A program made the translations under genes and the position numbers. 37,959 nt of DNA from a virus. The stretch's first letter is position 1; each line of letters opens with the position of its first letter. The DNA lies in IMG/VR virus record IMGVR_UViG_3300006104_000817, positions 1 through 37,959 of that record. One strand, given 5' to 3'. Below the pieces are notes generated by a model. The model was not told the DNA's origin. It did not search any database and saw only the letters and a program-made list of their open reading frames with translations. Below, piece after piece: positions 22,660-30,782 of this stretch.

Positions 22660-23067
22660 TCAGGAAGTTATTATTCCGCAGATAATATTTTCATTATTGG
22701 TAGGCAACAAGAAAAAGAGGGAACAGAAATTGTCGGCTATAATTTTATTATTAATATTGAAAAGAGTAGGTATGTTCGTGAGAAATCCAAAATACCTGTT
22801 ACCGTATCTTTTGATGGTGGTATTAGCAGGTGGTCTGGTTTACTTGACCTCGCTCTAGAGTCCGGACATGTTATTAAACCTACTAATGGATGGTACTCAA
22901 AAGTAGATAAAGAAACTGGTGAGATTGAAAATAAGAAATATCGGATTAAAGATACTGATACAAAAGAATTCTGGACTCCAATTCTAAATCAAGAATCTTT
23001 TACCAAGTTCGTTTCAGATAAGTATTCCGTATCAACAGAAAATATTATGGGGGTGCATGATGATTGA
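22543..23067 (+). CDS. uvsX: split C-intein fused to UvsX C-terminal extein
   Basis: Residues 1-39 are a C-intein with block F (KPVYDISIKSDD..YYVLENG) and block G (VMSHN followed by Ser40). The extein, residues 40-174, continues SGSYYSADNIFIIGRQQ and the rest of UvsX to the C-terminus. Ligation would give IVGGG-SGSYYSADN, matching uninterrupted UvsX, and a product of about 345 aa. AAAGGTGA upstream provides a ribosome-binding site. Confidence 0.92.
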   Translation: MKIVSVKTVGSKPVYDISIKSDDYDEQYYVLENGVMSHNSGSYYSADNIFIIGRQQEKEGTEIVGYNFIINIEKSRYVREKSKIPVTVSFDGGISRWSGLLDLALESGHVIKPTNGWYSKVDKETGEIENKKYRIKDTDTKEFWTPILNQESFTKFVSDKYSVSTENIMGVHDD

Positions 23068-23395
23068 GGGCGAGCATTATTGTTACATCTATCCTAAAGA
23101 TAGTAACAAGTCAGTAGATATTAAACTCTTAGAAGGACCATATAAAGATACCACATTCAGATATGGTAAGGTAAAGTTTGAAGAAAAAAATGAACAGTGT
23201 TATTTACTATTCAATTATGATGTGATACAATCCTCTGTAGATAAACCAAAAAAGTTAGAAAAAAACGAAGATTTTAAAAACTATATTGGTAATTTATTAG
23301 TGGAAATTATGAGTTCAAATATAGAACAGGATATTGATGATGAAACTAGAGCAGACCATATTGAAGAATCTGATTTACAACGAGGATTATCTTAG
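23057..23395 (+). CDS. conserved hypothetical protein between uvsX and 41
   Basis: A 112-residue protein with an N-terminal strand-rich part (HYCYIYPKDSNKSVDIKLLEG, FRYGKVKFEE, LLFNYDVIQS) and an acidic helical tail. Tandem ATG codons at 23057 and 23060 lie behind GGGGG. It overlaps both uvsX and gene 41, so it is part of the same translation unit. Genes of unknown function occupy this position in related phages; I know no activity for it. Confidence 0.75.
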   Translation: MMIEGEHYCYIYPKDSNKSVDIKLLEGPYKDTTFRYGKVKFEEKNEQCYLLFNYDVIQSSVDKPKKLEKNEDFKNYIGNLLVEIMSSNIEQDIDDETRADHIEESDLQRGLS

Positions 23396-23993
23396 AAAAG
23401 TATTACCATTTATAAAAACGGATTACTTTACCGAAAGGCATGAGAAAACACTATTTAATGAAATACAATCCTTCACGAATACTTACAATTCAACACCCAC
23501 GATTGAGGCGCTTAGTATTGCCGTCAAAGAAAAAAATAATCTTACAAATGACGAAGTACAGAAATGTGAAACTTATTTACAAGAAATTGAATCTAATAAA
23601 GAAACAAGTTCCGAGATTCAATGGCTTATTGACAAAACCGAAAGATTCTGCCAAGAGAAAGCGATTTATAATGCAGTATTGGGGTCTATTTCAATACTGG
23701 ACGGTAAGGACAAAGACCATGAGAAAGGTGCGATTCCCAAAATATTATCGGACGCTTTATCTGTAAGTTTTGATAATTCTGTGGGACATGATTATCTCCA
23801 GGATTCTGATAGTCGATATGAATTCTATCATCGGAAAGAAGAAAAGATTCCTTTTGATTTGGAATACTTTAATAAGATCACTAAAGGTGGCCTTCCCAAT
23901 AAAACACTTAATATCGCTTTGGCTGGTTGTGTTCATCCAGAAACTAAAGTTAAAATTAGGTATTGGAAACATACTGCCAGTTTGAGGTATTAA
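23337..23993 (+). CDS. 41: gp41 helicase N-terminal extein fused to a 21-residue split N-intein
   Basis: First 197 residues of the DnaB-type replicative helicase, with the N-terminal domain (EQTILKNLIYNEDYLRKVL) and the linker up to GGLPNKTLNIALAG. The intein starts at Cys198 (CVHPETKVKIRYW) and stops after only 21 residues. Splitting so close to block A is the atypical arrangement known from a few metagenomic phage inteins such as AceL-TerL. The break lies inside the Walker A loop, so neither half can bind ATP alone. The start is ATG 23337 or 23340. Confidence 0.9.
   Translation: MMKLEQTILKNLIYNEDYLRKVLPFIKTDYFTERHEKTLFNEIQSFTNTYNSTPTIEALSIAVKEKNNLTNDEVQKCETYLQEIESNKETSSEIQWLIDKTERFCQEKAIYNAVLGSISILDGKDKDHEKGAIPKILSDALSVSFDNSVGHDYLQDSDSRYEFYHRKEEKIPFDLEYFNKITKGGLPNKTLNIALAGCVHPETKVKIRYWKHTASLRY
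23928..23990 (+). other. ultra-short N-half of the gp41 split intein
   Basis: 21 residues covering block A only. GAGG within these codons serves as the ribosome-binding site of the downstream C-half. Confidence 0.88.
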
Positions 23994-23994
23994 A

Positions 23995-24372
23995 ATGAGT
24001 TTATTTGAAGAAAAAGTTGTAAATATTTCTGAAATAGAAGTATTATTAAATAATGGTTATTCTGTTGAAGTTGAATCTCCGGACGGATTTGTTCCCGTAT
24101 CAGCATTTGTTGATAAAGGAGACTGGCCAGAATACGTTCTAAGTACATCTAGCGGAAAAACAGTTAGGTGTAACTCTGACCATTTATTTGAAACCCCTTT
24201 CGGATGGAAAAAATCCGCAGCAATGGTGAATATATCTGACGCAAAGGTGCTGACTGCTGATGGATGGGAAGAGTGTTCCGTTATAAAAACGGAAAATAAA
24301 ATTCCTATTGTTGATATACAGGTAGAGCATAAGAACCATAGATATTATACCGAAGGAGTTTCTTCACATAAT
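23995..24372 (+). other. C-half of the gp41 split intein
   Basis: 126 residues ending SSHN with Thr as the +1 residue. No endonuclease domain is present between its splicing blocks. Confidence 0.88.
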
Positions 24373-25170
24373 ACTGGTGTAGGAAAATCCTTGTTTATGT
24401 GCCATGTTGCTGCTGGTGCTATGGTACAAGGAAGAAATGTTTTATATATAACACTCGAAATGGCAGAAGAAAAGATTGCTGAGAGAATTGATGCAAATCT
24501 ACTTAATGTTACTATAGATGATTTACTGGAACTTCCTAAGGATATGTATGATAAGAAGGTCACGAGGGTTCGTGAAAAGACTACGGGTAAACTTATTATT
24601 AAAGAGTATCCTACGGCATCTGCATCGGCTACTCATTTTAGGACTCTACTTAACGAACTTAACCTTAAGCGTAATTTTATCCCAGATATTATCTTTATTG
24701 ATTATCTTAATATTTGTTGTTCTTCACGGGTTAAAGCTGGTGCTAATGTTAATTCCTATACCTATGTTAAAGCAATTGCTGAAGAACTTAGAGGATTGGC
24801 TGTTGAACATAATGTGCCTATTGTTAGTGCCACTCAAACAACGAGAAGTGGATTTACATCATCGGATCCTGGCCTGGAAGATACGAGTGAATCGTTCGGA
24901 CTTCCCGCCACCGCAGACTTGATGTTTGCTCTAATAAACTCGGAAGAACTTGAAGAACTAGGGCAAATGATGGTAAAACAGTTGAAAAATAGGTATTCTG
25001 ATCCAACACATTTTAAACGATTTACGATTGGTGTGGATAGGTCCAAGATGCGATTATATGATGTAGAGCAGTCTGCTCAAACAGGTATTGCTGATGCTGG
25101 TCATCAAGGCCTTGGTGCTCACAATAAAATTAAACAAGAGAAAAAATCTTTTGATGGTTTTAAAATATGA
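23995..25170 (+). CDS. 41: long split C-intein fused to gp41 helicase C-terminal extein
   Basis: Residues 1-126 are a C-intein with block B (VRCNSDHLFETPFGW), block F (IPIVDIQVEHKNHRYY) and block G (VSSHN followed by Thr127). The extein then reads TGVGKSLFMCHVAAG (rest of Walker A), VLYITLEM, IFIDYLNI (Walker B) and VSATQTTRSGF, the RecA-type motor of gp41. Ligation gives ALAG-TGVGKS and a helicase of about 462 aa, near T4 gp41 (475). ATG 23995 is one base after the N-half stop, so the halves are translationally coupled. Confidence 0.92.
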   Translation: MSLFEEKVVNISEIEVLLNNGYSVEVESPDGFVPVSAFVDKGDWPEYVLSTSSGKTVRCNSDHLFETPFGWKKSAAMVNISDAKVLTADGWEECSVIKTENKIPIVDIQVEHKNHRYYTEGVSSHNTGVGKSLFMCHVAAGAMVQGRNVLYITLEMAEEKIAERIDANLLNVTIDDLLELPKDMYDKKVTRVREKTTGKLIIKEYPTASASATHFRTLLNELNLKRNFIPDIIFIDYLNICCSSRVKAGANVNSYTYVKAIAEELRGLAVEHNVPIVSATQTTRSGFTSSDPGLEDTSESFGLPATADLMFALINSEELEELGQMMVKQLKNRYSDPTHFKRFTIGVDRSKMRLYDVEQSAQTGIADAGHQGLGAHNKIKQEKKSFDGFKI

Positions 25171-25444
25171 TATTAATTCAACGATTGATAACGCTAAAAA
25201 GTTGACAGAAAAGAAAAGATATTATACATCAGATTTTGGGTATAATAACTCCGTTGATTATATAAATTGTAAAACCGATAACTTGATTCCTGGTGCTAAT
25301 TACGAGAAACATGAATTAAGTAATATCATTGAATGGTGGCGGAGTAAAGCTATAAATAGATACGAAACTCTCAAATCTGAGGGTAGATTAAGGACAGAAT
25401 TAGAAATCTGGACTTCAGGTAAAGACATTCAAATTATTAGGTAA
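25154..25444 (+). CDS. hypothetical protein
   Basis: A 96-residue protein rich in Lys, Asn and Tyr, with KRYYTSDFGYNNSVDYIN and IIEWWRSKAINRYETLKSEGR. The start at ATG 25154 lies inside the end of gene 41 and has only a weak ribosome-binding site, so the N-terminus is uncertain. The frame is open further upstream but that part is gene 41 shadow. No family recognised. Confidence 0.6.
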   Translation: MVLKYDINSTIDNAKKLTEKKRYYTSDFGYNNSVDYINCKTDNLIPGANYEKHELSNIIEWWRSKAINRYETLKSEGRLRTELEIWTSGKDIQIIR

Positions 25445-25449
25445 ATATT

Positions 25450-25611
25450 ATGATAGAAATTGTTAAAAAAATAATTGATTATGAATTTGAAAAAGCTCAA
25501 ATCTTATCCGAAAAAGAAAAACTTAAATTAATTAAAGAACTATTAAAATTTAAATATAGAAAAGTACCTTTAATTGAAATTGAATTAATGGTAGAAGAAT
25601 TGGATTTATAA
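25450..25611 (+). CDS. small charged helical protein
   Basis: A 53-residue product, almost entirely helical and Lys/Glu-rich (EKEKLKLIKELLKFKYRK). The next gene starts directly after its stop, which supports translation. It could form a short coiled coil; function unknown. Confidence 0.55.
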   Translation: MIEIVKKIIDYEFEKAQILSEKEKLKLIKELLKFKYRKVPLIEIELMVEELDL

Positions 25612-25890
25612 ATGGCACTCGTTGATTTTGATAAACTTGCAAAGCAGTATGAAAACACCGATGATTTTGGTTTCTCTGCCGTATCAGAAGAAGAATATAA
25701 TTCTGTAATCAATAAATCTACTGCTAGTGTAGAAGATTATAAAGAACGGTTACAAGAATTGGAAAAAATAATTATTCCTTTTCTCACTAAGTTACATTCG
25801 ACCGGAGATAAAGAATATATATACTGGCCAAATAGAAAAAATCTTATTGAAAAACAAATTGAGAAAATACTGAAACTAACAAGAGATTGA
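25612..25890 (+). CDS. conserved hypothetical protein
   Basis: A 92-residue protein beginning MALVDFDKLAKQYENTDDFG and continuing with a coiled-coil-like segment (SVEDYKERLQELEKIIIPFL) and a short basic end (YWPNRKNLIEKQIEKIL). Short helical proteins with this opening follow gene 41 in related phages as far as I recall. Function unknown. Confidence 0.65.
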   Translation: MALVDFDKLAKQYENTDDFGFSAVSEEEYNSVINKSTASVEDYKERLQELEKIIIPFLTKLHSTGDKEYIYWPNRKNLIEKQIEKILKLTRD

Positions 25891-25892
25891 TT

Positions 25893-26603
25893 ATGAACGC
25901 TACAGTTATTATACCAACTACAGGTGCTCCTGAAGTTCGAAATGCAATTGAATCTGTTTTAAAACAAACACACAATGCCCGATGTTATGTTGTAGTGGAT
26001 GGCCAAGAAAATTTTGATAAGACAGCAGAAATACTCAAAGAATTTAAAAACAATCAACATATAGACATCTGTTTTCTACCTCAGAATGTAGGTAAGAACG
26101 GTTTTTATGGTCACCGCGTATATGCTTCCTTCACTCATCTAATCAACACCGACTTTGTTTTATACTTAGATCAAGATAATTGGTTTGAGTCTAATCATGT
26201 GCAATCATGTATTGATAAGATTACAAATAATAAGATAGAATGGTGTTATTCTCTCAGAAAAATATGTGATAAGAATGGAAACTTTCTTTGTAATGATGAT
26301 TGTGAGTCGTTGGGTAAATGGCAATGTTTTCAGAATTATAATCATGTAGATACCAATACATACTGTATTCCCACACAGATTGCTATTAAATTAGCATCAA
26401 CATGGCATGGAGGATGGGGTCAGGACAGGGTATTTTTACAAACAATATCACACCACTTCCCGAAATTCTATTGTACGGGTGAATATACAGTAAACTATCG
26501 TGTTGATGGTAATATGGGTTCTGTTAAAAAAGAATTCTTTGAAGAAGGTAATAAAATAATGAATCAAAAATATAATGGAGTATTGCCATGGCAAAAGATT
26601 TAA
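25893..26603 (+). CDS. family 2 glycosyltransferase
   Basis: A GT-A enzyme of 236 aa: ATVIIPTTGAPEVRNAIESV is the nucleotide-binding start, VVVDGQENFDKT follows, LYLDQDNWFE holds a DxD-type metal site, and GGWGQDRVFL the catalytic-acid region. First gene of an eleven-gene sugar island. The start is ATG 25893; the TTG at 25887 is less likely. It overlaps the next gene by 16 nt. Donor and acceptor unknown. Confidence 0.85.
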   Translation: MNATVIIPTTGAPEVRNAIESVLKQTHNARCYVVVDGQENFDKTAEILKEFKNNQHIDICFLPQNVGKNGFYGHRVYASFTHLINTDFVLYLDQDNWFESNHVQSCIDKITNNKIEWCYSLRKICDKNGNFLCNDDCESLGKWQCFQNYNHVDTNTYCIPTQIAIKLASTWHGGWGQDRVFLQTISHHFPKFYCTGEYTVNYRVDGNMGSVKKEFFEEGNKIMNQKYNGVLPWQKI

Positions 26604-27448
26604 TTATCGGTGGTTTCACAAATTATGGTATTAATCAACTTAAACCATGGGTGATCTCCGCAAAAGAAGTATCAGATGATACTGATGTTGTTCTGGTGAT
26701 GGGTAATGCAACCCAAGAGACGGTGACATGGTTACAAGAACAAGGTGTTATTGTTGTTCCTATGTTACAAGTGCCCAATATTCCAATTCATGTGTTACGA
26801 TTCTTATCCATCTATGAGTATCTCCAGAAGAATTGGAAATCATATCGGTATGTTGTTACCACAGATGTTAAAGATGTTTATTTTCAAACTAATCCTTTTC
26901 ATTTTATAGATTCTGTTTTTGGCAATTTGGCCTTCTGGGGTGGACTTATTATAGCATCTGAAGGACTTAAATATAAAGATGAACCTTGGGGTAATGATAA
27001 TCTTTTTCAAGCATATGGTCAATATGTCCATAATGAATTTAAAGAGAATGAAATCTTTAATGTTGGAACTTTTGGCGGTATATCAGAATATGTAAAAGAT
27101 ATGGTATTTCATATTTTCACTAATGGGATTAATAGACCTATTCCCATTGTCGATCAAGCAGTGTTCAATGTATTAGTTAACACACAACCATTCAAAGATG
27201 TTGTGTATAAATCATCTTCTTGGGCATGTGAATTAGGTACTGTTATGGATCCATCAAAGATTGAACAGTTCAGACCAAATTTATTGTTTAGTGAACCTAC
27301 AGTGAAAGATGGAATCGTATTGAATAATGATGGTAAACCTTTTCCAATCGTACATCAATGGGATCGTGTTCCTGAATTAAAAAAGAATGTCCAACTAAGA
27401 TATGGTCAAGAAGATGATTCACAATATATTACGTTTAGGACAATATGA
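26588..27448 (+). CDS. glycosyltransferase-like protein
   Basis: A 286-residue protein with DLIIGGFTNYGINQLKPWV at the start and VVTTDVKDVYFQTNPF in the middle, a DxxD acidic site followed by QxNPF typical of a GT-A-like family. FNVGTFGG and PIVDQAVFNVLV resemble conserved later motifs. The end is VHQWDRVPEL. It probably transfers a sugar in the same pathway as its neighbours. It overlaps both flanking genes. Confidence 0.7.
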   Translation: MAKDLIIGGFTNYGINQLKPWVISAKEVSDDTDVVLVMGNATQETVTWLQEQGVIVVPMLQVPNIPIHVLRFLSIYEYLQKNWKSYRYVVTTDVKDVYFQTNPFHFIDSVFGNLAFWGGLIIASEGLKYKDEPWGNDNLFQAYGQYVHNEFKENEIFNVGTFGGISEYVKDMVFHIFTNGINRPIPIVDQAVFNVLVNTQPFKDVVYKSSSWACELGTVMDPSKIEQFRPNLLFSEPTVKDGIVLNNDGKPFPIVHQWDRVPELKKNVQLRYGQEDDSQYITFRTI

Positions 27449-28065
27449 ACGAAAATTATGAAGTAGTTGATCCTGGTCATTGGTACCAAAAACCAACAGG
27501 AAAGATAATGGAGTACGATAACAAGTATATGCAATATTATACAACAATGGACGATTCGATGTCGAAACTCCGTTATGATCTATTATCGAAGTATGTTGAT
27601 TTTAAAAGCGTATGTGATTTCGGATATGGCGATGGTGCTTTTTTAAAATATTGTCGAGAAAAAAATCATGATTGTTATGGACATGATATTTCTAATTATC
27701 CTTTGCCCGAAAATGTAAAATTTGTTAAGAATATTCAAAATGTTAATGTTGATGTAATCACATTCTTTGATTCATTAGAACATATACCTATAAAAAATTT
27801 ATCTCCTTTTTTGAGTGGATTAAATACTAATTATGTTATAATTTCATTACCCTGGTTTCATGAAAACATGGGCATGGAATGGTTTAGAACATGGAAACAT
27901 AGAAAAGAGAATGAACACTTTCACCATTTTGATGTGCATGGATTGATCGAATTATTAAGAAAATCTCACTTCTTACCTATTCATGTTTGTAATGGAGAAG
28001 ATGTGATTAGAAAACCCGTTTCTTATTTACCCAATATATTAACTATTATAGCGAAAAAAATATGA
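27445..28065 (+). CDS. class I SAM-dependent methyltransferase
   Basis: A 206-residue protein with motif I VCDFGYGDGAFLKYC, which binds S-adenosylmethionine, motif II-like HDCYGHDIS, and DVITFFDSLEHIP (motif IV). Resembles the Methyltransf_23 group found in sugar clusters. WFHENMGMEWFRTWKHRKENEHFHHFD is a His-rich stretch, quoted here in part only by its edges. The likely substrate is a sugar or glycan intermediate. Starts within the previous stop (ATGA). Confidence 0.8.
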   Translation: MNENYEVVDPGHWYQKPTGKIMEYDNKYMQYYTTMDDSMSKLRYDLLSKYVDFKSVCDFGYGDGAFLKYCREKNHDCYGHDISNYPLPENVKFVKNIQNVNVDVITFFDSLEHIPIKNLSPFLSGLNTNYVIISLPWFHENMGMEWFRTWKHRKENEHFHHFDVHGLIELLRKSHFLPIHVCNGEDVIRKPVSYLPNILTIIAKKI

Positions 28066-28859
28066 GTGAGATTTCAATTGTAACAGCATTTTTTGATATT
28101 GGGCGTGGTAATTGGACACCAGATAAAGGCCTTCCTCATTATCTACAAAGAAGTAACGACACATACTTAGAAAGATTTAGTCATTTATCTAAACTAGAAA
28201 ATGAAATTGTAATTTTTACCACAAACGATTTGGCTCCAAAAATATTTGAATATAGAAAAGATAAAGGCCCCACAAAAGTTATTATATTTCCCTTTCTCGA
28301 CATATTTAAACGAGAATTGGAATTGATATCAAAAGTACAGAAAAATCCAGAATATCAAAGCAAAATTAATCCATCACAACAAAAGAATCCTGAGTATTGG
28401 TCGCCCGAATATGTTCTTGTAAATTATCTAAAATCTTATTTTGTGAATCGTTCCATTGATTCTGGTTTAGTTTCTGGCGAACTTGTTGCCTGGTTAGATT
28501 TTGGATACTGTAGAAGTGAATCTATCCTCAATAATGTTAAAACATGGAAGTATAATTTCGATAAAGATAAGATACACTTTTTTAAAATTAAAGATTATAC
28601 TGGAACATCTATTGAACAAATTATAGCAAACAACGATGTTCATATTACAGGTCCATGTATTGTTGGTGGCAGAAATAAGTGGCCTACATTAGAAAAATTG
28701 ATGAAAAAAAGTTTTAATAAATTGATTGGCCAAAATTTAATTGATGATGACCAGACATTATTATTGATGGCTTACTTAGAAGATCCAAAATTATTTGAAC
28801 TTCATTCTGTTTCACAAACTGATTGGTTTGTTATTTTTAGGAACTTCAATGAAACTTAA
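28062..28859 (+). CDS. HtrL/YibB-family protein (putative glycosyltransferase)
   Basis: A 265-residue protein with the family opening IVTAFFDIGRGNW, then YLERFSHLSKLENEIVIFT and WLDFGYCRS. HtrL/YibB proteins lie in LPS core or surface-sugar loci of Gram-negative bacteria and are treated as probable glycosyltransferases. GPCIVGGRNKWP and DDQTLLLMAYLEDP are later conserved-looking segments. Overlaps neighbours by 4 and 11 nt. Confidence 0.75.
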   Translation: MSEISIVTAFFDIGRGNWTPDKGLPHYLQRSNDTYLERFSHLSKLENEIVIFTTNDLAPKIFEYRKDKGPTKVIIFPFLDIFKRELELISKVQKNPEYQSKINPSQQKNPEYWSPEYVLVNYLKSYFVNRSIDSGLVSGELVAWLDFGYCRSESILNNVKTWKYNFDKDKIHFFKIKDYTGTSIEQIIANNDVHITGPCIVGGRNKWPTLEKLMKKSFNKLIGQNLIDDDQTLLLMAYLEDPKLFELHSVSQTDWFVIFRNFNET

Positions 28860-29589
28860 TCTTATCTCCACATCAAATCTCGGTGACTTTTTAAATGCCA
28901 TTCCTGTATTGTCTGGAATAGTTAAAAGTACCGATGAGAAGATTGATTTAATTATTAGATCCGAAACAAGAAAATTTAAGGGATTTAGAGAATTTCTAAT
29001 GTATCAGGATTTATTTAATTCTGTTGAGTATTCAGATACTATTTTCAGTCACGGTATTAAGATTATAAGTTCATGGACCCGAGAAGATAAAAATAATCCA
29101 AATAGACCTATTGAAACGTGTCGTTATGAGAATTTTATGAAAGATAATTATAGATTAGAATTTGATGTTGATGATGATTTCATTATTAAAGTTCCGGAAT
29201 TAGATATTGATATTAAAGATACTTATTATGTTGGTGATAGATGGAGTGTCGGTGATATAGATGCCCGGCGCGAAACAAATGTCCTTTCTCATTTGAGTAA
29301 TTTCACATTCATAGATTATGATAATGATATATTAACTAATGCTTATATTATAAAGAATTTAAAAAAACCTTTTATTACAAATTTGACGGGTGTTTCTATT
29401 CTTGCTGATTTATTAAATGTTGAATCGTATGTTGTATGGAAAGCAGAAGATTGGAAGCCAGAATTCAGAAAGGGTGACAATATTGATTGGGATAATGGAA
29501 AAGATATCAATACAATTTTTGAGAAGCATTTCTATCTTAATCGTAAAACTAAATTGATTCATGCTAATGAGTTGAACACTTTATTATGA
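28849..29589 (+). CDS. GT-B-type protein, possibly family 9 glycosyltransferase-like
   Basis: A 246-residue protein beginning LNLISTSNLGDFLNAIPVL, the pattern of heptosyltransferase-like GT-B enzymes (GDxxxxxP). The C-terminal FITNLTGVSILADLLNVESYVVW corresponds to the nucleotide-sugar side of that fold. It is shorter than typical heptosyltransferases (about 320-350), so it may be reduced or only accessory. ATG 28849 follows AGGAA. Confidence 0.6.
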   Translation: MKLNLISTSNLGDFLNAIPVLSGIVKSTDEKIDLIIRSETRKFKGFREFLMYQDLFNSVEYSDTIFSHGIKIISSWTREDKNNPNRPIETCRYENFMKDNYRLEFDVDDDFIIKVPELDIDIKDTYYVGDRWSVGDIDARRETNVLSHLSNFTFIDYDNDILTNAYIIKNLKKPFITNLTGVSILADLLNVESYVVWKAEDWKPEFRKGDNIDWDNGKDINTIFEKHFYLNRKTKLIHANELNTLL

Positions 29590-30080
29590 AAACTATTAAA
29601 TACAACAATAAATATTATCCACATTTTCAAGCAGAAGGTAATGCTTCTCAATTTGCTATTCCTTTTGCCAAGCACATGTGTACCGGCATTGGATATGATA
29701 TAGGATGCAACAGACTTGATTGGGCATTTCCTGGTGCTATACCTATCGACTTAACTTTTAATAATGGATACGATGCATATAATTTGCCCGATAAATTGGT
29801 AAATTACATATATTCGAGTCATTGTTTAGAGCATCTTCCTAATTGGATTGAAGCACTGGATTATTGGACATCTAAATTACAACCAGGTGGTATATTATTT
29901 CTATATCTTCCTCATTATAGTCAAGAATATTGGAGACCTTGGAATAATAGGAAACATCTACATGCATTAAGTACTGAATTGATCCGCGAATATATGATTA
30001 ATTCATGTTATTGTAATATTTTTCATTCGGATAGAGATATGAATGATTCCTTCATGATTGTGGGTGAATTAAAGAAATGA
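29586..30080 (+). CDS. methyltransferase-like protein
   Basis: A 164-residue protein of the Methyltransf_11 type: GYDIGCNRLDW is a degenerate motif I, PIDLTF the acidic strand 2 end, YIYSSHCLEHLPNW the motif IV region, LQPGGILFLYLPHY motif VI. Small for the family. It probably methylates a sugar intermediate. Overlaps both neighbours by 4 nt. Confidence 0.7.
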   Translation: MKTIKYNNKYYPHFQAEGNASQFAIPFAKHMCTGIGYDIGCNRLDWAFPGAIPIDLTFNNGYDAYNLPDKLVNYIYSSHCLEHLPNWIEALDYWTSKLQPGGILFLYLPHYSQEYWRPWNNRKHLHALSTELIREYMINSCYCNIFHSDRDMNDSFMIVGELKK

Positions 30081-30772
30081 TATACAATATTAAAGTAGGT
30101 GCCTTTGGTGGTCAATTAAGAGCAGGTGATTTAATTGGTGTGGCTAATGTGGTTGAACATATGAGAAAGACCGATATTACTACACAGTTCTATTTGGAAT
30201 CAGATGCAGTAAAACAATCAGATTATTGCCAGATATTTTATAATTTTTTATTAAAAAATACAGATTACTTTTCTCCTACTCCAGGTGATTGTGATTTACC
30301 TTCTCGTAGAATTAATCTTTTTGATTTCCGTGATATATCGGGTGATTTAGTTAAGATACATAATACAAAAGAAAAGAAAAAGAAGATTGTGGTATTTCCA
30401 TTATTTGATGCTCCTTATAACACATATAGGAATTGGCCAAGCCATGTGTTCATAAGTATATTAGATAGTTTCAATAAGGATGAATATAAAGACTACGAAA
30501 AAATTATATGTTCCAATAAACCTTTTGATATACCAGATTGGAAATCAAGTACAGATTTTCTAGATAATATTCATCATATAATGGAAACTGAAGTATTTGT
30601 TGGAGGAGACACTTGGTCATCTCATTTTGCAGGATCGCTTGACAATGGCCCTAAAAACCTGTTATACTACTACTCTAGTAGATCATTGATACATGCTCTG
30701 CCGTTCCATTATTTAAATGGTAAAGGTAATCTGAAAACATATTGGTTGGATTTTGAAGGAACTACTTGGTAA
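30077..30772 (+). CDS. GT-B-type protein, possibly family 9 glycosyltransferase-like
   Basis: A 231-residue protein with an N-terminal LRAGDLIGVANVVEHM (compare GDxxxxxP in family 9) and a C-terminal MFVGGDTWSSHFAGSL-like segment that matches the SxxxHLAxA region of heptosyltransferases. Like the gene at 28849 it is short. It may be a sugar-nucleotide-binding or transferase protein. A strong promoter-like sequence lies within its end. Confidence 0.55.
   Translation: MIYNIKVGAFGGQLRAGDLIGVANVVEHMRKTDITTQFYLESDAVKQSDYCQIFYNFLLKNTDYFSPTPGDCDLPSRRINLFDFRDISGDLVKIHNTKEKKKKIVVFPLFDAPYNTYRNWPSHVFISILDSFNKDEYKDYEKIICSNKPFDIPDWKSSTDFLDNIHHIMETEVFVGGDTWSSHFAGSLDNGPKNLLYYYSSRSLIHALPFHYLNGKGNLKTYWLDFEGTTW
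30639..30668 (+). promoter_or_regulatory. internal promoter-like sequence
   Basis: TTGACA 30639-30644, 18-nt spacer, TATACT 30663-30668, inside the preceding coding region about 115 nt before the dehydratase gene. It could be a secondary promoter or chance in AT-rich DNA. Confidence 0.4.
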
Positions 30773-30782
30773 GGATAAAATT

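Noticed and set aside
22400-23995. Group I introns instead of inteins in uvsX and gene 41
   Set aside because: Both junctions carry clear intein blocks (Cys1, DH/TH block B, HN plus Ser or Thr) with ligation products that match the uninterrupted proteins.
25202-25228. Promoter TTGACA..TATACA inside the gene after 41
   Set aside because: The spacer is 15 nt and it lies in coding sequence, so it is likely chance.
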